From assembly GCF_017115085.1 (NCBI RefSeq), contig NZ_JABXKJ010000216.1, positions 1 through 54,412 on the forward strand: 54,412 bases of DNA, given 5' to 3'. Under the pieces are notes generated by a model. The model was not told the DNA's origin, ran no database searches, and worked only from the letters and a program-made list of their open reading frames with translations. Both the position numbers and the translations under genes were made by a program. The DNA is from Nostoc sp. NMS7 (GTDB lineage: Bacteria > Cyanobacteriota > Cyanobacteriia > Cyanobacteriales > Nostocaceae). Position 1 is the stretch's first letter; every line of letters begins with the position of its first letter. Shown piece by piece: positions 35,570 through 43,631 of this stretch.

Positions 35570-36613
35570 ATGGAAATCGTGGATTATCAACAAGAAATCA
35601 AGGAACTAAAAAAAGCAAATAGAATTATCAAAAAACAATTGGAGCGCTCTGAATCAGACCGTGGTAAACTCGAAGAAACAAATAATAAAAAAGAATGCTT
35701 GCTGAGAAAAGTAATTGATGAATTAAAGGAATATCAAAACAAGTTAGAAGAAAGAAGCCTTGAATTAGAAATGATGCTTCTTAATCTTCAGATAATGCAG
35801 AATAAGATGTCTAGTTTGGGAACTCTTGTCGCAGATGTAGCTCATGAAATTAATAACCCAGTTGGGTTTATAGCAGGTAATCTGGCTCCGGCTCAAGAGT
35901 ATATTGATAATTTGTTACATGTGATCGAGCTTTATCAGCAAACCTATCCTAAAGCATCTCAGAAAATTCAAGAAACAATCAAAGTGATTGATCTGGAGTA
36001 TGTGCGCGAGGATCTACCTAAACTCATTTCCTCAATGAAAGAAGGCACAGATCGCATTTCTAACATCAGCAACAGCTTGCGAACTTTCTCTAGAGCAGAT
36101 ACAGAACAAAAAGTTCTCTTTAACCTTCATGAAGGTATTAACAACACTCTGCTCATTCTCAAGCATCGTTTGAAAGCTAATAAGATTCGTCCTGTTATTG
36201 AAGTAGTTAAAGATTACGGCAAATTTCCTCTAGTAGAATGCTTTCCAGGACAACTTAATCAGGTATTTATGAATCTATTGGCAAATGCCATTGATGCTTT
36301 AGACGAGTCTAACTCTGGACTAAGTTTTAATGAAATTAAGGCAAATCCCAATCAAATTACAATTCATACTGCCCTAATTGAAGATACAAATCACGCATTG
36401 ATTCAGATTCAAGATAATGGTGTAGGAATATCGGCTGAGGTTCAGCAAAAAATGTTTGAGCATTTATTCACAACCAAACCTGTGGGAAAAGGAACAGGAT
36501 TAGGATTATCAATTGCCTATCAAATAATTGTCCAAAAACATCGAGGAACCCTAAAAGTAAATTCTGTGTTAGGAGAAGGTTCTAAGTTTATAATTACCAT
36601 TCCAATTTCTTGA
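35570..36613 (+). CDS. Sensor histidine kinase (HEINNPV type) partnered with FIST
   Basis: The 347-residue protein has an N-terminal coiled coil (about 1-80, KKANRIIKKQLERSESDRG and onward), no sensor domain of its own, then His92 in VADVAHEINNPVGF and an ATPase domain with NLLANAIDAL, DNGVGIS and GKGTGLGLSIAYQ. The lack of an input domain fits a kinase controlled by the FIST protein encoded just upstream. It closely resembles the kinase at 37541 over the whole catalytic part (HEINNP, YQQTYP/YQQVYS, PGQLNQVFMN), so the two arose by duplication. No receiver gene is in the cluster. Confidence 0.93.
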   Translation: MEIVDYQQEIKELKKANRIIKKQLERSESDRGKLEETNNKKECLLRKVIDELKEYQNKLEERSLELEMMLLNLQIMQNKMSSLGTLVADVAHEINNPVGFIAGNLAPAQEYIDNLLHVIELYQQTYPKASQKIQETIKVIDLEYVREDLPKLISSMKEGTDRISNISNSLRTFSRADTEQKVLFNLHEGINNTLLILKHRLKANKIRPVIEVVKDYGKFPLVECFPGQLNQVFMNLLANAIDALDESNSGLSFNEIKANPNQITIHTALIEDTNHALIQIQDNGVGISAEVQQKMFEHLFTTKPVGKGTGLGLSIAYQIIVQKHRGTLKVNSVLGEGSKFIITIPIS

Positions 36614-36912
36614 AGTGACAAATATCAAAATTATTCAAATTAATATTATAAAAAATAAGTAAGTGGGCGTGAATAATTAAAGATTTGTAGTCAGGGCTAA
36701 TTTAATTAATTTTACGGCAACGTAAGCTAGAAGAGACTTTGCCAAATTGGGGACTGTCGCAACGACAAAATTCATAATTTGTGATGACTATTACCATTCA
36801 TGAGAAACAAAAGCAAGCATCAAATTCTGTGAAGAAAGAGAGTAAGCAGTTAGTTTAGAGTGATTTTGGGGAACTCTATAACTATAGTTCCAAAATTGTG
36901 TCCTCAAAATTT

Positions 36913-37455
36913 ATGACAAATACACTTAACAACTCAGTAGCTACACTTAATCTTTCTTTAGAACGCGATATATTTTTACGTACATTAATCAGAGAATTAT
37001 CTGGCACTTTGCACGATGTCGTTGGCTTAGAAGAAGCTTCTGGATTTCTTAGTGTAGTTGGTGGAACGATGGGTAAACAGCTAAACCAAGATTACAAATC
37101 TGCCCTGGAAGTCTCCAACCTTTCTCGTAAGCAGGTAGCTGATGTGTTGGTTGATTTAAAAAGACGAATCCAGGGCGATTTTTATGTAATTGAGCAGAAT
37201 GATGAAAAAATTGTCCTTGGCAATCGCGTCTGCCCATTTGGCGACAAAGTACTTAATCGCCCTGCGATATGTATGATGACTTCAAACGTCTTTGGGACGA
37301 TCGCAGCTAATAATCTGGGATATGCGAAAGTAGAATTACAAAAGACCATAGCACAGGGTGATCCTGGATGTAGAGTTGTTGTTTACTTAAAAATTACAGA
37401 AGAAGCAGAAGATGCAGAAGGTCGAGAATACTTTAGGGGAGTAGAATCTGTGTAA
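36913..37455 (+). CDS. MetOD1 (methanogen output domain 1)-like protein
   Basis: The 180-residue protein has LIRELSGTLHDVVGLEEASG, then VVGGTMGKQLNQDYKSAL and the Cys-containing segment NRVCPFGDKVLNRPAICMMT, with GDPGCRVVVYL near the end. This pattern of conserved cysteines matches the domain named methanogen output domain 1, found with kinases and as a single protein in many bacteria; its biochemical action is unknown, though the three cysteines suggest metal or redox binding. Starts at ATG 36913 or GTG 36898, both without a good ribosome site. It sits between two related histidine kinase genes on the same strand. Confidence 0.75.
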   Translation: MTNTLNNSVATLNLSLERDIFLRTLIRELSGTLHDVVGLEEASGFLSVVGGTMGKQLNQDYKSALEVSNLSRKQVADVLVDLKRRIQGDFYVIEQNDEKIVLGNRVCPFGDKVLNRPAICMMTSNVFGTIAANNLGYAKVELQKTIAQGDPGCRVVVYLKITEEAEDAEGREYFRGVESV

Positions 37456-37540
37456 ACATCTTCAATACTAAAGCAACCCCAGGATACAAACTTGAGTGCA
37501 TATATGTAAAGTAGAATCAAACCCTGAAATTGGAAGCCCT

Positions 37541-38911
37541 ATGACTCCTGAACAATTTCTTGAATTTGCCAGAGTTTTACCAGAACCTTTACTCCTGGTG
37601 AGTGGAGAGGGTCAAGTGTTGGCGACTAATAAACCAGTAGCAGATTGGTTGGGGTTACGCCGTCAGCAACTGTGGGGAAAAATGCTCTTTGAACTTGTAA
37701 CTGAGTCTATCAACGATATAGTAAAGTACCTACAAGCTTGTTCAAGTAGCAGGGCAATGGTTATTGGCTCCTTGACTTTACGAAAGAATGATGGACAAAT
37801 GTTAATATGTCGTAGTCAAGGAGCCGTTATTCAACCTTGGTCTCCTGAATCTTCAGCTTTAATTCTCTTACGCTTAGAAAATAGAACTTTAGCCAGCAGT
37901 AATTTCGTTGTCCTGAACCAAAAAATTGATGAATTAGCAAAAGAAGTTCAGAGACGTAAACAGGCGGAAGAAGCACTCAAGAAAGTAAATCAAGAGCTAG
38001 AAATTCGGGTTGAGCAACGTACAACGGCTTTACAAAAAACACTAAAGGAACTGCAACTTACCCAAACTCAGCTGATCCAATCTGAGAAAATGTCTAGTTT
38101 AGGTCAGATGGTGGCTGGTATTGCCCATGAAATTAATAACCCCGTGAGTTTTATTTATGGGAACCTTCACCACGCCCATCAATACACTCAGGATTTACTG
38201 AAATTGGTGCAAATTTATCAACAAGTTTATTCAAATCCTCCTTCAGAAGTCCAAAAGCAAATAGAAGAAATAGACTTAGATTTTTTGATTCAAGATATAA
38301 CTAAACTCTTCCAGTCAATGGAAGTGGGAGCAGAACGCATTCAGGAAATTGTTAAATCACTACGTAACTTTTCCAGACTTGATGAAGCAGAAGTTAAGCA
38401 AGTTAATATCCATGAAGGAATTGATAGTAGTTTAATGATTTTGGAGCATCGCCTACAAGCTACGTATGAGTACCCAGAAATCACAGTCATCAAAAAATAT
38501 AGTCAACTGCCGAATGTAACTTGCTACCCTGGTCAGCTCAACCAAGTGTTTATGAATATTCTTGCTAATGCGATCGATGTACTGGAGGCATCGGCACTAA
38601 ATTCACAAACCACTGACAATCAAAAACTGACAAAGAATAATCCCCAAATTCAAATTAAAACTGAGATAATCGATGAAAAATGGATAGAGGTTAGTATTGC
38701 TGATAATGGTTTGGGGATAAATGAACAAGTACGTTCAAAACTATTTGATCCGTTTTTCACCACTAAGGCTGTGGGGAAAGGTGCTGGACTAGGGCTATAT
38801 ATAAGCTATCAGATTATAGTTGAAAAACATAACGGACAACTTAGCTGTTTTTCTGTTCCCGGAAAAGGTGCAGAATTTGTAATTAAGATACCTATTACCT
38901 CAGGTTCATAA
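37541..38911 (+). CDS. PAS-domain sensor histidine kinase (HEINNPV type)
   Basis: From ATG 37541 the protein has 456 residues: a PAS domain (about 5-120, LPEPLLLVSGEGQVLATNKP), a coiled coil (KEVQRRKQAEEALKKVNQEL and LEIRVEQRTTAL), His196 in IAHEINNPVSFIYG, and the ATPase domain (ILANAIDVLE, DNGLGIN, GKGAGLGLYIS). A GTG at 37496 in the same frame, with AGGA upstream, is the alternative start. It is the paralogue of the kinase at 35570 but carries its own sensor domain. The gap to the MetOD1 gene is 85 bases at ATG, 40 at GTG, so co-transcription is likely. Confidence 0.92.
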   Translation: MTPEQFLEFARVLPEPLLLVSGEGQVLATNKPVADWLGLRRQQLWGKMLFELVTESINDIVKYLQACSSSRAMVIGSLTLRKNDGQMLICRSQGAVIQPWSPESSALILLRLENRTLASSNFVVLNQKIDELAKEVQRRKQAEEALKKVNQELEIRVEQRTTALQKTLKELQLTQTQLIQSEKMSSLGQMVAGIAHEINNPVSFIYGNLHHAHQYTQDLLKLVQIYQQVYSNPPSEVQKQIEEIDLDFLIQDITKLFQSMEVGAERIQEIVKSLRNFSRLDEAEVKQVNIHEGIDSSLMILEHRLQATYEYPEITVIKKYSQLPNVTCYPGQLNQVFMNILANAIDVLEASALNSQTTDNQKLTKNNPQIQIKTEIIDEKWIEVSIADNGLGINEQVRSKLFDPFFTTKAVGKGAGLGLYISYQIIVEKHNGQLSCFSVPGKGAEFVIKIPITSGS

Positions 38912-39412
38912 AATTTAATTACTACTTTAGTATTTTTGCGAAAAATCAATCTTACATAATTTTTTGATCACTCTTGGCAGATTTCTCCGTTTTCGCACTA
39001 TCCCTCAAGCCCAACGTGCTGTCTTCTAATCAAATCCAAAAGGTTTTTTCTTTCTTTGTATGAAATCACCCTGCTTATTCCCCCTTTTTAAGGGGGAAAT
39101 AGAGCGATTATTAGCCTTGCCCTTTTTAAGGGAGGTTGGGGGGATAAAGTCTTATCCAAACCGGATTGCAAGTACGCCAACGTCTTCTGGTACTTCTGCT
39201 ACACGTAGCTTGCTTCCCCGTTGGCGCAACGTAACGATCGCACTTAGCTCGAAATTACCTAGCTCTCAGCCGAGGAAAGCATATCTTCGCATATATTACC
39301 GCAAATGCGCTGATATTTTAATTTCCCCTCTGTATAAATTCCGCAAAAACACTGTTACGTTATTTGTGCTTGTGATCAAAACTTAGACCATCCAGTTTAT
39401 TAGGGCGTGTTT
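38912..39412. other. Intergenic stretch with C-rich hairpins, no gene
   Basis: An open frame 39060-39386 is built from repeats and not called. CCCCCTTTTTAAGGGGG near 39079-39096 is a palindrome and is followed by GCCCTTTTTAAGGGAGG, both typical dispersed elements. GCTACACGTAGCTTGC near 39199 is another short repeat. Confidence 0.5.
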
Positions 39413-39589
39413 ATGATCAACCCTGTAAAGACGGTTATCCAAGTCAATCTGGAGATGGCTCTAGAAGTAGCTCCAGAATTGGAGCAAGCTCGATACACTC
39501 AACTCAGTACTTATTGTTTGGAGATTTTACGGGAGTTGGGATGTCCTGATACTGAACTCCCAGTTAACTTACAAACTCGTGATCAATAG
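39413..39589 (+). CDS. Small protein, unknown
   Basis: A 58-residue protein from ATG 39413 (GTG 39407 possible). The sequence MINPVKTVIQVNLEMALEVA and a Leu/Glu-rich helix are predicted mainly helical. The end LGCPDTELPVNLQTRDQ is polar. I do not recognise the family. It is followed 28 bases later by another small gene on the same strand, suggesting a two-gene unit. No membrane segment or signal. Confidence 0.5.
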   Translation: MINPVKTVIQVNLEMALEVAPELEQARYTQLSTYCLEILRELGCPDTELPVNLQTRDQ

Positions 39590-39617
39590 CTAAACTTTAT
39601 CACAGGCTTTACATCTT

Positions 39618-39920
39618 ATGGTTTTGGGGAGATACAAAGTGTACAAAGAATTAATTGAAGATACATTTCATGATTCAGAAGGGACAGCAGAAACTACTTT
39701 TCCTGCCACAGATAAGGATTTGCTAATTTTAATAGAAAAGTTTTTAGGGTTTGAAATTCCCCCAAAGGTTTTTTTGCAAGCTATAGCCATTGCTGATTAC
39801 GACTGTGCAGCGGCTTTTCGCTATGTTGAGAATTATTTGATTGTCCTCAAGAATAAGAAGAATCGGAAGCAGAAGAAATTACTTGTGTTAGGGTGTTCGA
39901 CTAGATTTGACAATAATTGA
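39618..39920 (+). CDS. Small protein, unknown
   Basis: The frame begins at ATG 39618, but GGGGAG lies seven bases before GTG 39639, which may be the real start (MYKELIEDTFHDSEG). The product is about 93-100 residues, acidic in the first half (ATDKDLLILIEKFLGFEIPP) and Lys-rich at the end (LKNKKNRKQKKLLVLG). No family was recognised. Position and direction suggest co-transcription with the gene at 39413. The gap to 40215 holds only a hairpin. Confidence 0.5.
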   Translation: MVLGRYKVYKELIEDTFHDSEGTAETTFPATDKDLLILIEKFLGFEIPPKVFLQAIAIADYDCAAAFRYVENYLIVLKNKKNRKQKKLLVLGCSTRFDNN

Positions 39921-40151
39921 CGTGCTTCTTCACAAGTTAACTAAAAACGAATCGGATTTAGATAAGATAATTTGCACGACCAATGTAGAGACGTTGCATT
40001 AGCTTCATCTCTACATATATTTTTTCCACAGCGACAAGAAACAACAATTAGAATTTATCTAGAAGCTTAAATTCCCATCTTTATTAGATCAAGTATTTTT
40101 ATGTGTGTCGTAATTCCTACAGGTATTTTAAGGTAAATAGACCACGCGGTA

Positions 40152-40174
40152 GGGGCACAGCATTGCTGTGCCCC
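40152..40174 (+). repeat. GGGGCACAGC hairpin
   Basis: GGGGCACAGC, loop ATT, then GCTGTGCCCC: a perfect 10-bp stem. It lies 40 bases from the stop codon of the convergent glycosyltransferase gene. Dispersed element of a kind common in such genomes; may end transcription. The rest of 39921-40214 holds no gene. Confidence 0.75.
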
Positions 40175-40214
40175 TTACGACAGATGTGGTTCAAATACAT
40201 GAAAACTGCTGTAA

Positions 40215-41444
40215 TTACGAATTAGTATTACTCCTGCCAAGACAAACTTGTTCATAGCTTTTACCAGCGATATCCCAAGTAAATTCTGTTTCTACCAGTT
40301 GTCTGCCGTTGTGAGATAATTCTGAACGCAGATATGGATGATCAAATAGTTGACTAATAGCAGTGACGTATTCCGCCGGTTTATTGGCTCGTAATGCCCG
40401 TAATAGATGACTAGCACCATCTACGGATAATCCTTCTAAGCCGCGATCGCTTGCCACTAAGGGTACACCAGCGGCCATTGCCTCTAAAGTTTTATTTTTA
40501 ATGCCAAACCCAGTCCGCATGGGTACAACGCAGATGGTGGCTCGATGTAAATATTCTACCATTGAAGGCACACGCCCAATCACATTAATTCCTGGTTTTT
40601 GATCAAGTGCTAAAACTTCTGGCACCGGATGAGAACCGACAATATCGAAAGTTGTATCTGGATACAATTTTTGGATTTCTGGCAAAACTTCGTTGCTGAA
40701 AAAGCAGACAGCATCAATATTTGCTAAATTATCCATCGCACCAATAAAAATTAAGCGATGTCCTCCTGGATCGGTGGTACGGTTGGGGAAAGAAACTAAA
40801 TCTACGCCATTGGGAATAACTGTAATTTCACTATTGGGGTTAAACTCTTGTAGTTGAATTTTATCTTCTTCTGTTGTGGCGACAATTGCCGAAAATTTAG
40901 CACAGTAGTTTTGCTCATAACGACGCAAAAGTGGCAGATTAATTTTGTCTCGGAGTGAATTTTCCGAAATGCCCGTTGCTAGTTGGTTCCGACAGGTAGC
41001 GTAAACAGAACTATGAACATTAACTATGGTTTTTAGCTGTTTAGGATAATGCGATCGCAGATAAATTTCATTGACGCTATGTTCGCAGGTAATTACATCA
41101 CATTTCCCCGCTTCCACCCAGTTATCAATCCATGTTTGCATCTCAACTGAGTAGCGGTTGAGTACGCTTGGCGGTGTTCCCTCTTGCAAAAATCTCCCAA
41201 ATCGCTGTATTTTCTGGAATATTCCGGTGGTTGCAGAATCTGGCGGGCGTTCAAAAACGGCTAGATGATCTACACAATCGCGTAATCCTGCTACTTCTGC
41301 GTTTGTAACATCGCCCTCGCGTTGAGTCACCAGAGTAACAGTATGGCGTTGACTCAGGTATTTAAGTAAATTAAATGTCCTTACTTGGGTTCCCCCGCGC
41401 GTTGGGGGGTAGGGGAAAGTAGAAGACAGCATTAATATGTTCAT
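40215..41444 (-). CDS. Group 4-type glycosyltransferase
   Basis: A 409-residue GT-B enzyme: N-terminal LMLSSTFPYPPTRGGTQVRT, with the GG acceptor loop, DVITCEHSVNEIYL in the middle, VIPNGVDLVSF and LIFIGAMDN at the start of the second domain, and GFGIKNKTLEAMAAGVPLVA, holding the nucleotide-binding Glu. Enzymes of this type add sugars from UDP- or GDP-donors to exopolysaccharide or lipid acceptors. No polysaccharide cluster is adjacent, so its product is unknown. It stands alone and is probably its own transcript. Confidence 0.92.
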   Translation of the reverse strand: MNILMLSSTFPYPPTRGGTQVRTFNLLKYLSQRHTVTLVTQREGDVTNAEVAGLRDCVDHLAVFERPPDSATTGIFQKIQRFGRFLQEGTPPSVLNRYSVEMQTWIDNWVEAGKCDVITCEHSVNEIYLRSHYPKQLKTIVNVHSSVYATCRNQLATGISENSLRDKINLPLLRRYEQNYCAKFSAIVATTEEDKIQLQEFNPNSEITVIPNGVDLVSFPNRTTDPGGHRLIFIGAMDNLANIDAVCFFSNEVLPEIQKLYPDTTFDIVGSHPVPEVLALDQKPGINVIGRVPSMVEYLHRATICVVPMRTGFGIKNKTLEAMAAGVPLVASDRGLEGLSVDGASHLLRALRANKPAEYVTAISQLFDHPYLRSELSHNGRQLVETEFTWDIAGKSYEQVCLGRSNTNS

Positions 41445-41577
41445 ATAAGTGATAAATCAAATGTGATATATACACCATGACCTGATTAGAGGCTGTATGT
41501 CATTAGATCCCCCTTAGCGTCCTTTAAAAAGCTATCGTGTACACACAGGTTATGGTTTCTCGAATAGTCCAAAGAAA

Positions 41578-41632
41578 CCTCACCCTGCTTTTGCTACGCA
41601 AAACCTGTCCCTCTCCTTAGTAAGGAGAGGGA
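41578..41632 (+). repeat. Dispersed CTCACCC hairpin, copy 4
   Basis: CCTCACCCTGCTTTTGCTAC, then TGTCCCTCTCCTTAGTAAGG and AGAGGGA: inner stem CCCTCTCCTTA/TAAGGAGAGGG. It lies in the 319-base gap between two minus-strand genes (41445-41763), which otherwise contains GGGGGGAATTTC and CTCTTTTTAAAAGGG repeats and no gene. Confidence 0.65.
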
Positions 41633-41763
41633 TTAAAGTCAGGACTCTTTGAGGTTTTTGTTTTGGCTGTACACCGTAGCATAAAAGGGGGGAATTTCTA
41701 AAGCCCTCTTTTTAAAAGGGTTAGAGGATCTGAGTGCGTAAATTCTATGATAGAGACTACAGA

Positions 41764-42396
41764 TCACAGCATAATCAAACCGAGTCGCACACCCACAGCA
41801 ACAGCCTCGGTGCGGCTGGAGACACTCAGCTTTTGAAAAATGGATGAGAGATGAAATTTGACGGTATGCTCAGAAATATGCAAACGTTTAGCGATCGCTT
41901 TATTTCCCAACCCTGACCCCAGCATTCCTAAAACCTCTATTTCGCGTGGTGTCAAGGTTTGTACAGGATTCGTTACCACTTTTTCACGGATAGATAGTAA
42001 TTCTACAGCATCCGGGTGCAGTATAACTAAACCAAATGCGATCGCCTCCACAGCCGCGAAAATTTCTGACTCTGTGCTACTACGGGGCAATATCCCCCGG
42101 ATACCAGAACGTAACGCCGTCTCTAAATCAATGCTGTCGAGTTCCTCAACAATAACGATCATTGCTAATGGGTATTGTTCCTCTTGAATCAGCAGCAATT
42201 TTTCCCACACCGATTGTTGAAGATTGCTACTCAAATCTACCAGCACCACATCTGGTTGTAATTGCCCAACTTCCCTTGTCAATACATCCAAATCGGATGC
42301 ACTCCCCACAACCGTCAGCCGAGGATTGGTTGTCACCACAGCTGATAACCCTGCCCGCACTACAGGGGAAGTCGCAACTACCATCACCCGGATCAT
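41764..42396 (-). CDS. LuxR/NarL-type regulator with atypical receiver
   Basis: The 210-residue protein has a receiver-like N-terminal domain and a LuxR helix-turn-helix (about 148-210, LTPREIEVLGMLGSGLGNKA and HISEHTVKFHLSSIFQKL). In the receiver the acidic pair expected after beta-1 is Ala8-Thr9 (VVATSP), Asp54 is present (VVLVDLSS), and the conserved Lys is Arg (ILPRSS). Without the metal-binding acids, ordinary phosphorylation is unlikely. Its start overlaps the stop of the upstream protease gene by four bases (ATGA), so it is translated with the protease and may control this or a related stress response. Confidence 0.92.
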   Translation of the reverse strand: MIRVMVVATSPVVRAGLSAVVTTNPRLTVVGSASDLDVLTREVGQLQPDVVLVDLSSNLQQSVWEKLLLIQEEQYPLAMIVIVEELDSIDLETALRSGIRGILPRSSTESEIFAAVEAIAFGLVILHPDAVELLSIREKVVTNPVQTLTPREIEVLGMLGSGLGNKAIAKRLHISEHTVKFHLSSIFQKLSVSSRTEAVAVGVRLGLIML

Positions 42397-43229
42397 CTCG
42401 CCTCCACAGCAGTTTGATCAGACTGCACGGCAATATAAATCACGAATTGCTGCCCACCGCGTAGGAGTTGTAGCGGTACAGTTCCTTTACTCTCACGCAG
42501 ATATTTGCTTAAGTCATTCATGCTAGTGAATAATTGCCCCGAAACTCCAATTAAAACATCGCCGATTTGCACATCAGCAGTTTCCGCCACACTGCCAGGT
42601 AAAATTGACAACACCAATAAACCCAACCTCCGCCGATCTAAAAGTACAGGTTGCAGTGTGACTCCCAGTTGCAGACGACTATTTACTTGTAAAAAACGCT
42701 CAACTGTGCTGCTGGGAACTGCCACAGCCAAACTATTAACAATCATGGTGTTAATTCCCACGACTCGACCGAGACAGTCTGCAAGCGGTCCCCCAGAATT
42801 TCCCGGATACAGCTGCAAATCGGCCATAACTGCTTGCGGATTATTTGCATAGATAATTCCAGTTGTCACAGCACCACTCTCAGCAAACGGATTACCCACC
42901 GCTAAGACTAATTCACCCACTCGTAGCGCCTCAGAATTGCCAATGGTTGCAGCAGTTAAATTAGTGGCGACAATTTTCAGGGCGGCTAAATCCTGCTGGG
43001 GATCAAATTGTGTACGCACTGCATCAAATACCCTTCCGTCTGCCAATTCCACAGTTGCGCGGTTACTGGTTGCCACATGGGCATTAGTGATAATTAGTCC
43101 GTCAGATTGCCAAATTACACCAGAACCGACTCCCAGAGAACCGCTTTTCACTTTGACAGTGCGATCGCGTAGTTTAGCAGCTACCTCTGTCAATTCAGCA
43201 GCGATGTTAATTAATGTTGTGTTTGCCAT
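42393..43229 (-). CDS. HtrA-like serine protease with PDZ domain, no signal peptide
   Basis: A trypsin-fold protease of 278 residues. The triad is complete: His51 in TNAHVAT, Asp80 in QDLAALKI, Ser145 in GNSGGP. A PDZ domain follows (about 180-265, LGLLVLSILPGSVAETADVQ). The family's usual N-terminal signal or membrane anchor is missing, so it is predicted cytoplasmic. The start is set at ATG 43229; an upstream in-frame TTG is at 43238. It is the middle gene of a three-gene minus-strand unit, with an inactive paralogue upstream and a regulator overlapping downstream. Confidence 0.92.
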   Translation of the reverse strand: MANTTLINIAAELTEVAAKLRDRTVKVKSGSLGVGSGVIWQSDGLIITNAHVATSNRATVELADGRVFDAVRTQFDPQQDLAALKIVATNLTAATIGNSEALRVGELVLAVGNPFAESGAVTTGIIYANNPQAVMADLQLYPGNSGGPLADCLGRVVGINTMIVNSLAVAVPSSTVERFLQVNSRLQLGVTLQPVLLDRRRLGLLVLSILPGSVAETADVQIGDVLIGVSGQLFTSMNDLSKYLRESKGTVPLQLLRGGQQFVIYIAVQSDQTAVEAR

Positions 43230-43278
43230 GTTATACAATTTTTGAGCACGTCAAAGTAAAATCTTTTGGCTGACAATG

Positions 43279-43495
43279 TTTCAATCTCGGAGTTCCGAGT
43301 TCCAATCTCGAAGTTCCGAGTTCCAATCTCGAAGTTCCGAGTTCCAATCTCGGAGTTCCGAGTTCCAATCTCGAAGTTCCGTCTTCCAATCTCGGAGTTC
43401 CGAGTTCCAATCTCGAAGTTCCGTCTTCCAATCTCGGAGTTCCAAGCTCCAATCTCGAAGTTCCGTCTTCCAATCTCGAAGTTCCGAGTTCCAAA
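43279..43495 (+). repeat. 21-bp tandem repeat, ten copies (heptamer STRR type)
   Basis: Ten units of TTCCAATCTCGAAGTTCCGA plus a G, each made of heptamers TTCCAAT, CTCGAAG/CTCGGAG and TTCCGAG/TTCCGTC, run 43279-43488, with a partial eleventh. The unit changes only at a few fixed positions. As the period is 21 it leaves stop-free frames on both strands; none is taken as a gene. It sits inside the spacer (43230-43631) of the protease operon. Confidence 0.92.
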
Positions 43496-43536
43496 TTACG
43501 AATTACGCATTTCCAACAAATAAATTACCCAATCTT

Positions 43537-43582
43537 GTGGGCATCTTGCCCGCCTTTAGCTACGGGCGGGCAAGATGCCCAC
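43537..43582 (+). repeat. 18-bp perfect inverted repeat
   Basis: GTGGGCATCTTGCCCGCC, 10-base loop TTTAGCTACG, and the exact reverse complement. It is a dispersed hairpin of Nostoc-like type. It is in the same spacer as the 21-bp array, 50 bases from the stop of the pseudo-protease gene. On the minus strand it would form in the transcript between the two protease genes and might act as a partial terminator or mRNA-processing site. Confidence 0.85.
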
Positions 43583-43631
43583 CCCACAATGAAGTAATTG
43601 AATATTTTTTTATTTGGAAGTCCCTTACGAA

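Noticed and set aside
39060..39386. 108-codon open frame, plus strand
   Set aside because: Contains C-rich palindromic repeats and no recognisable domain.
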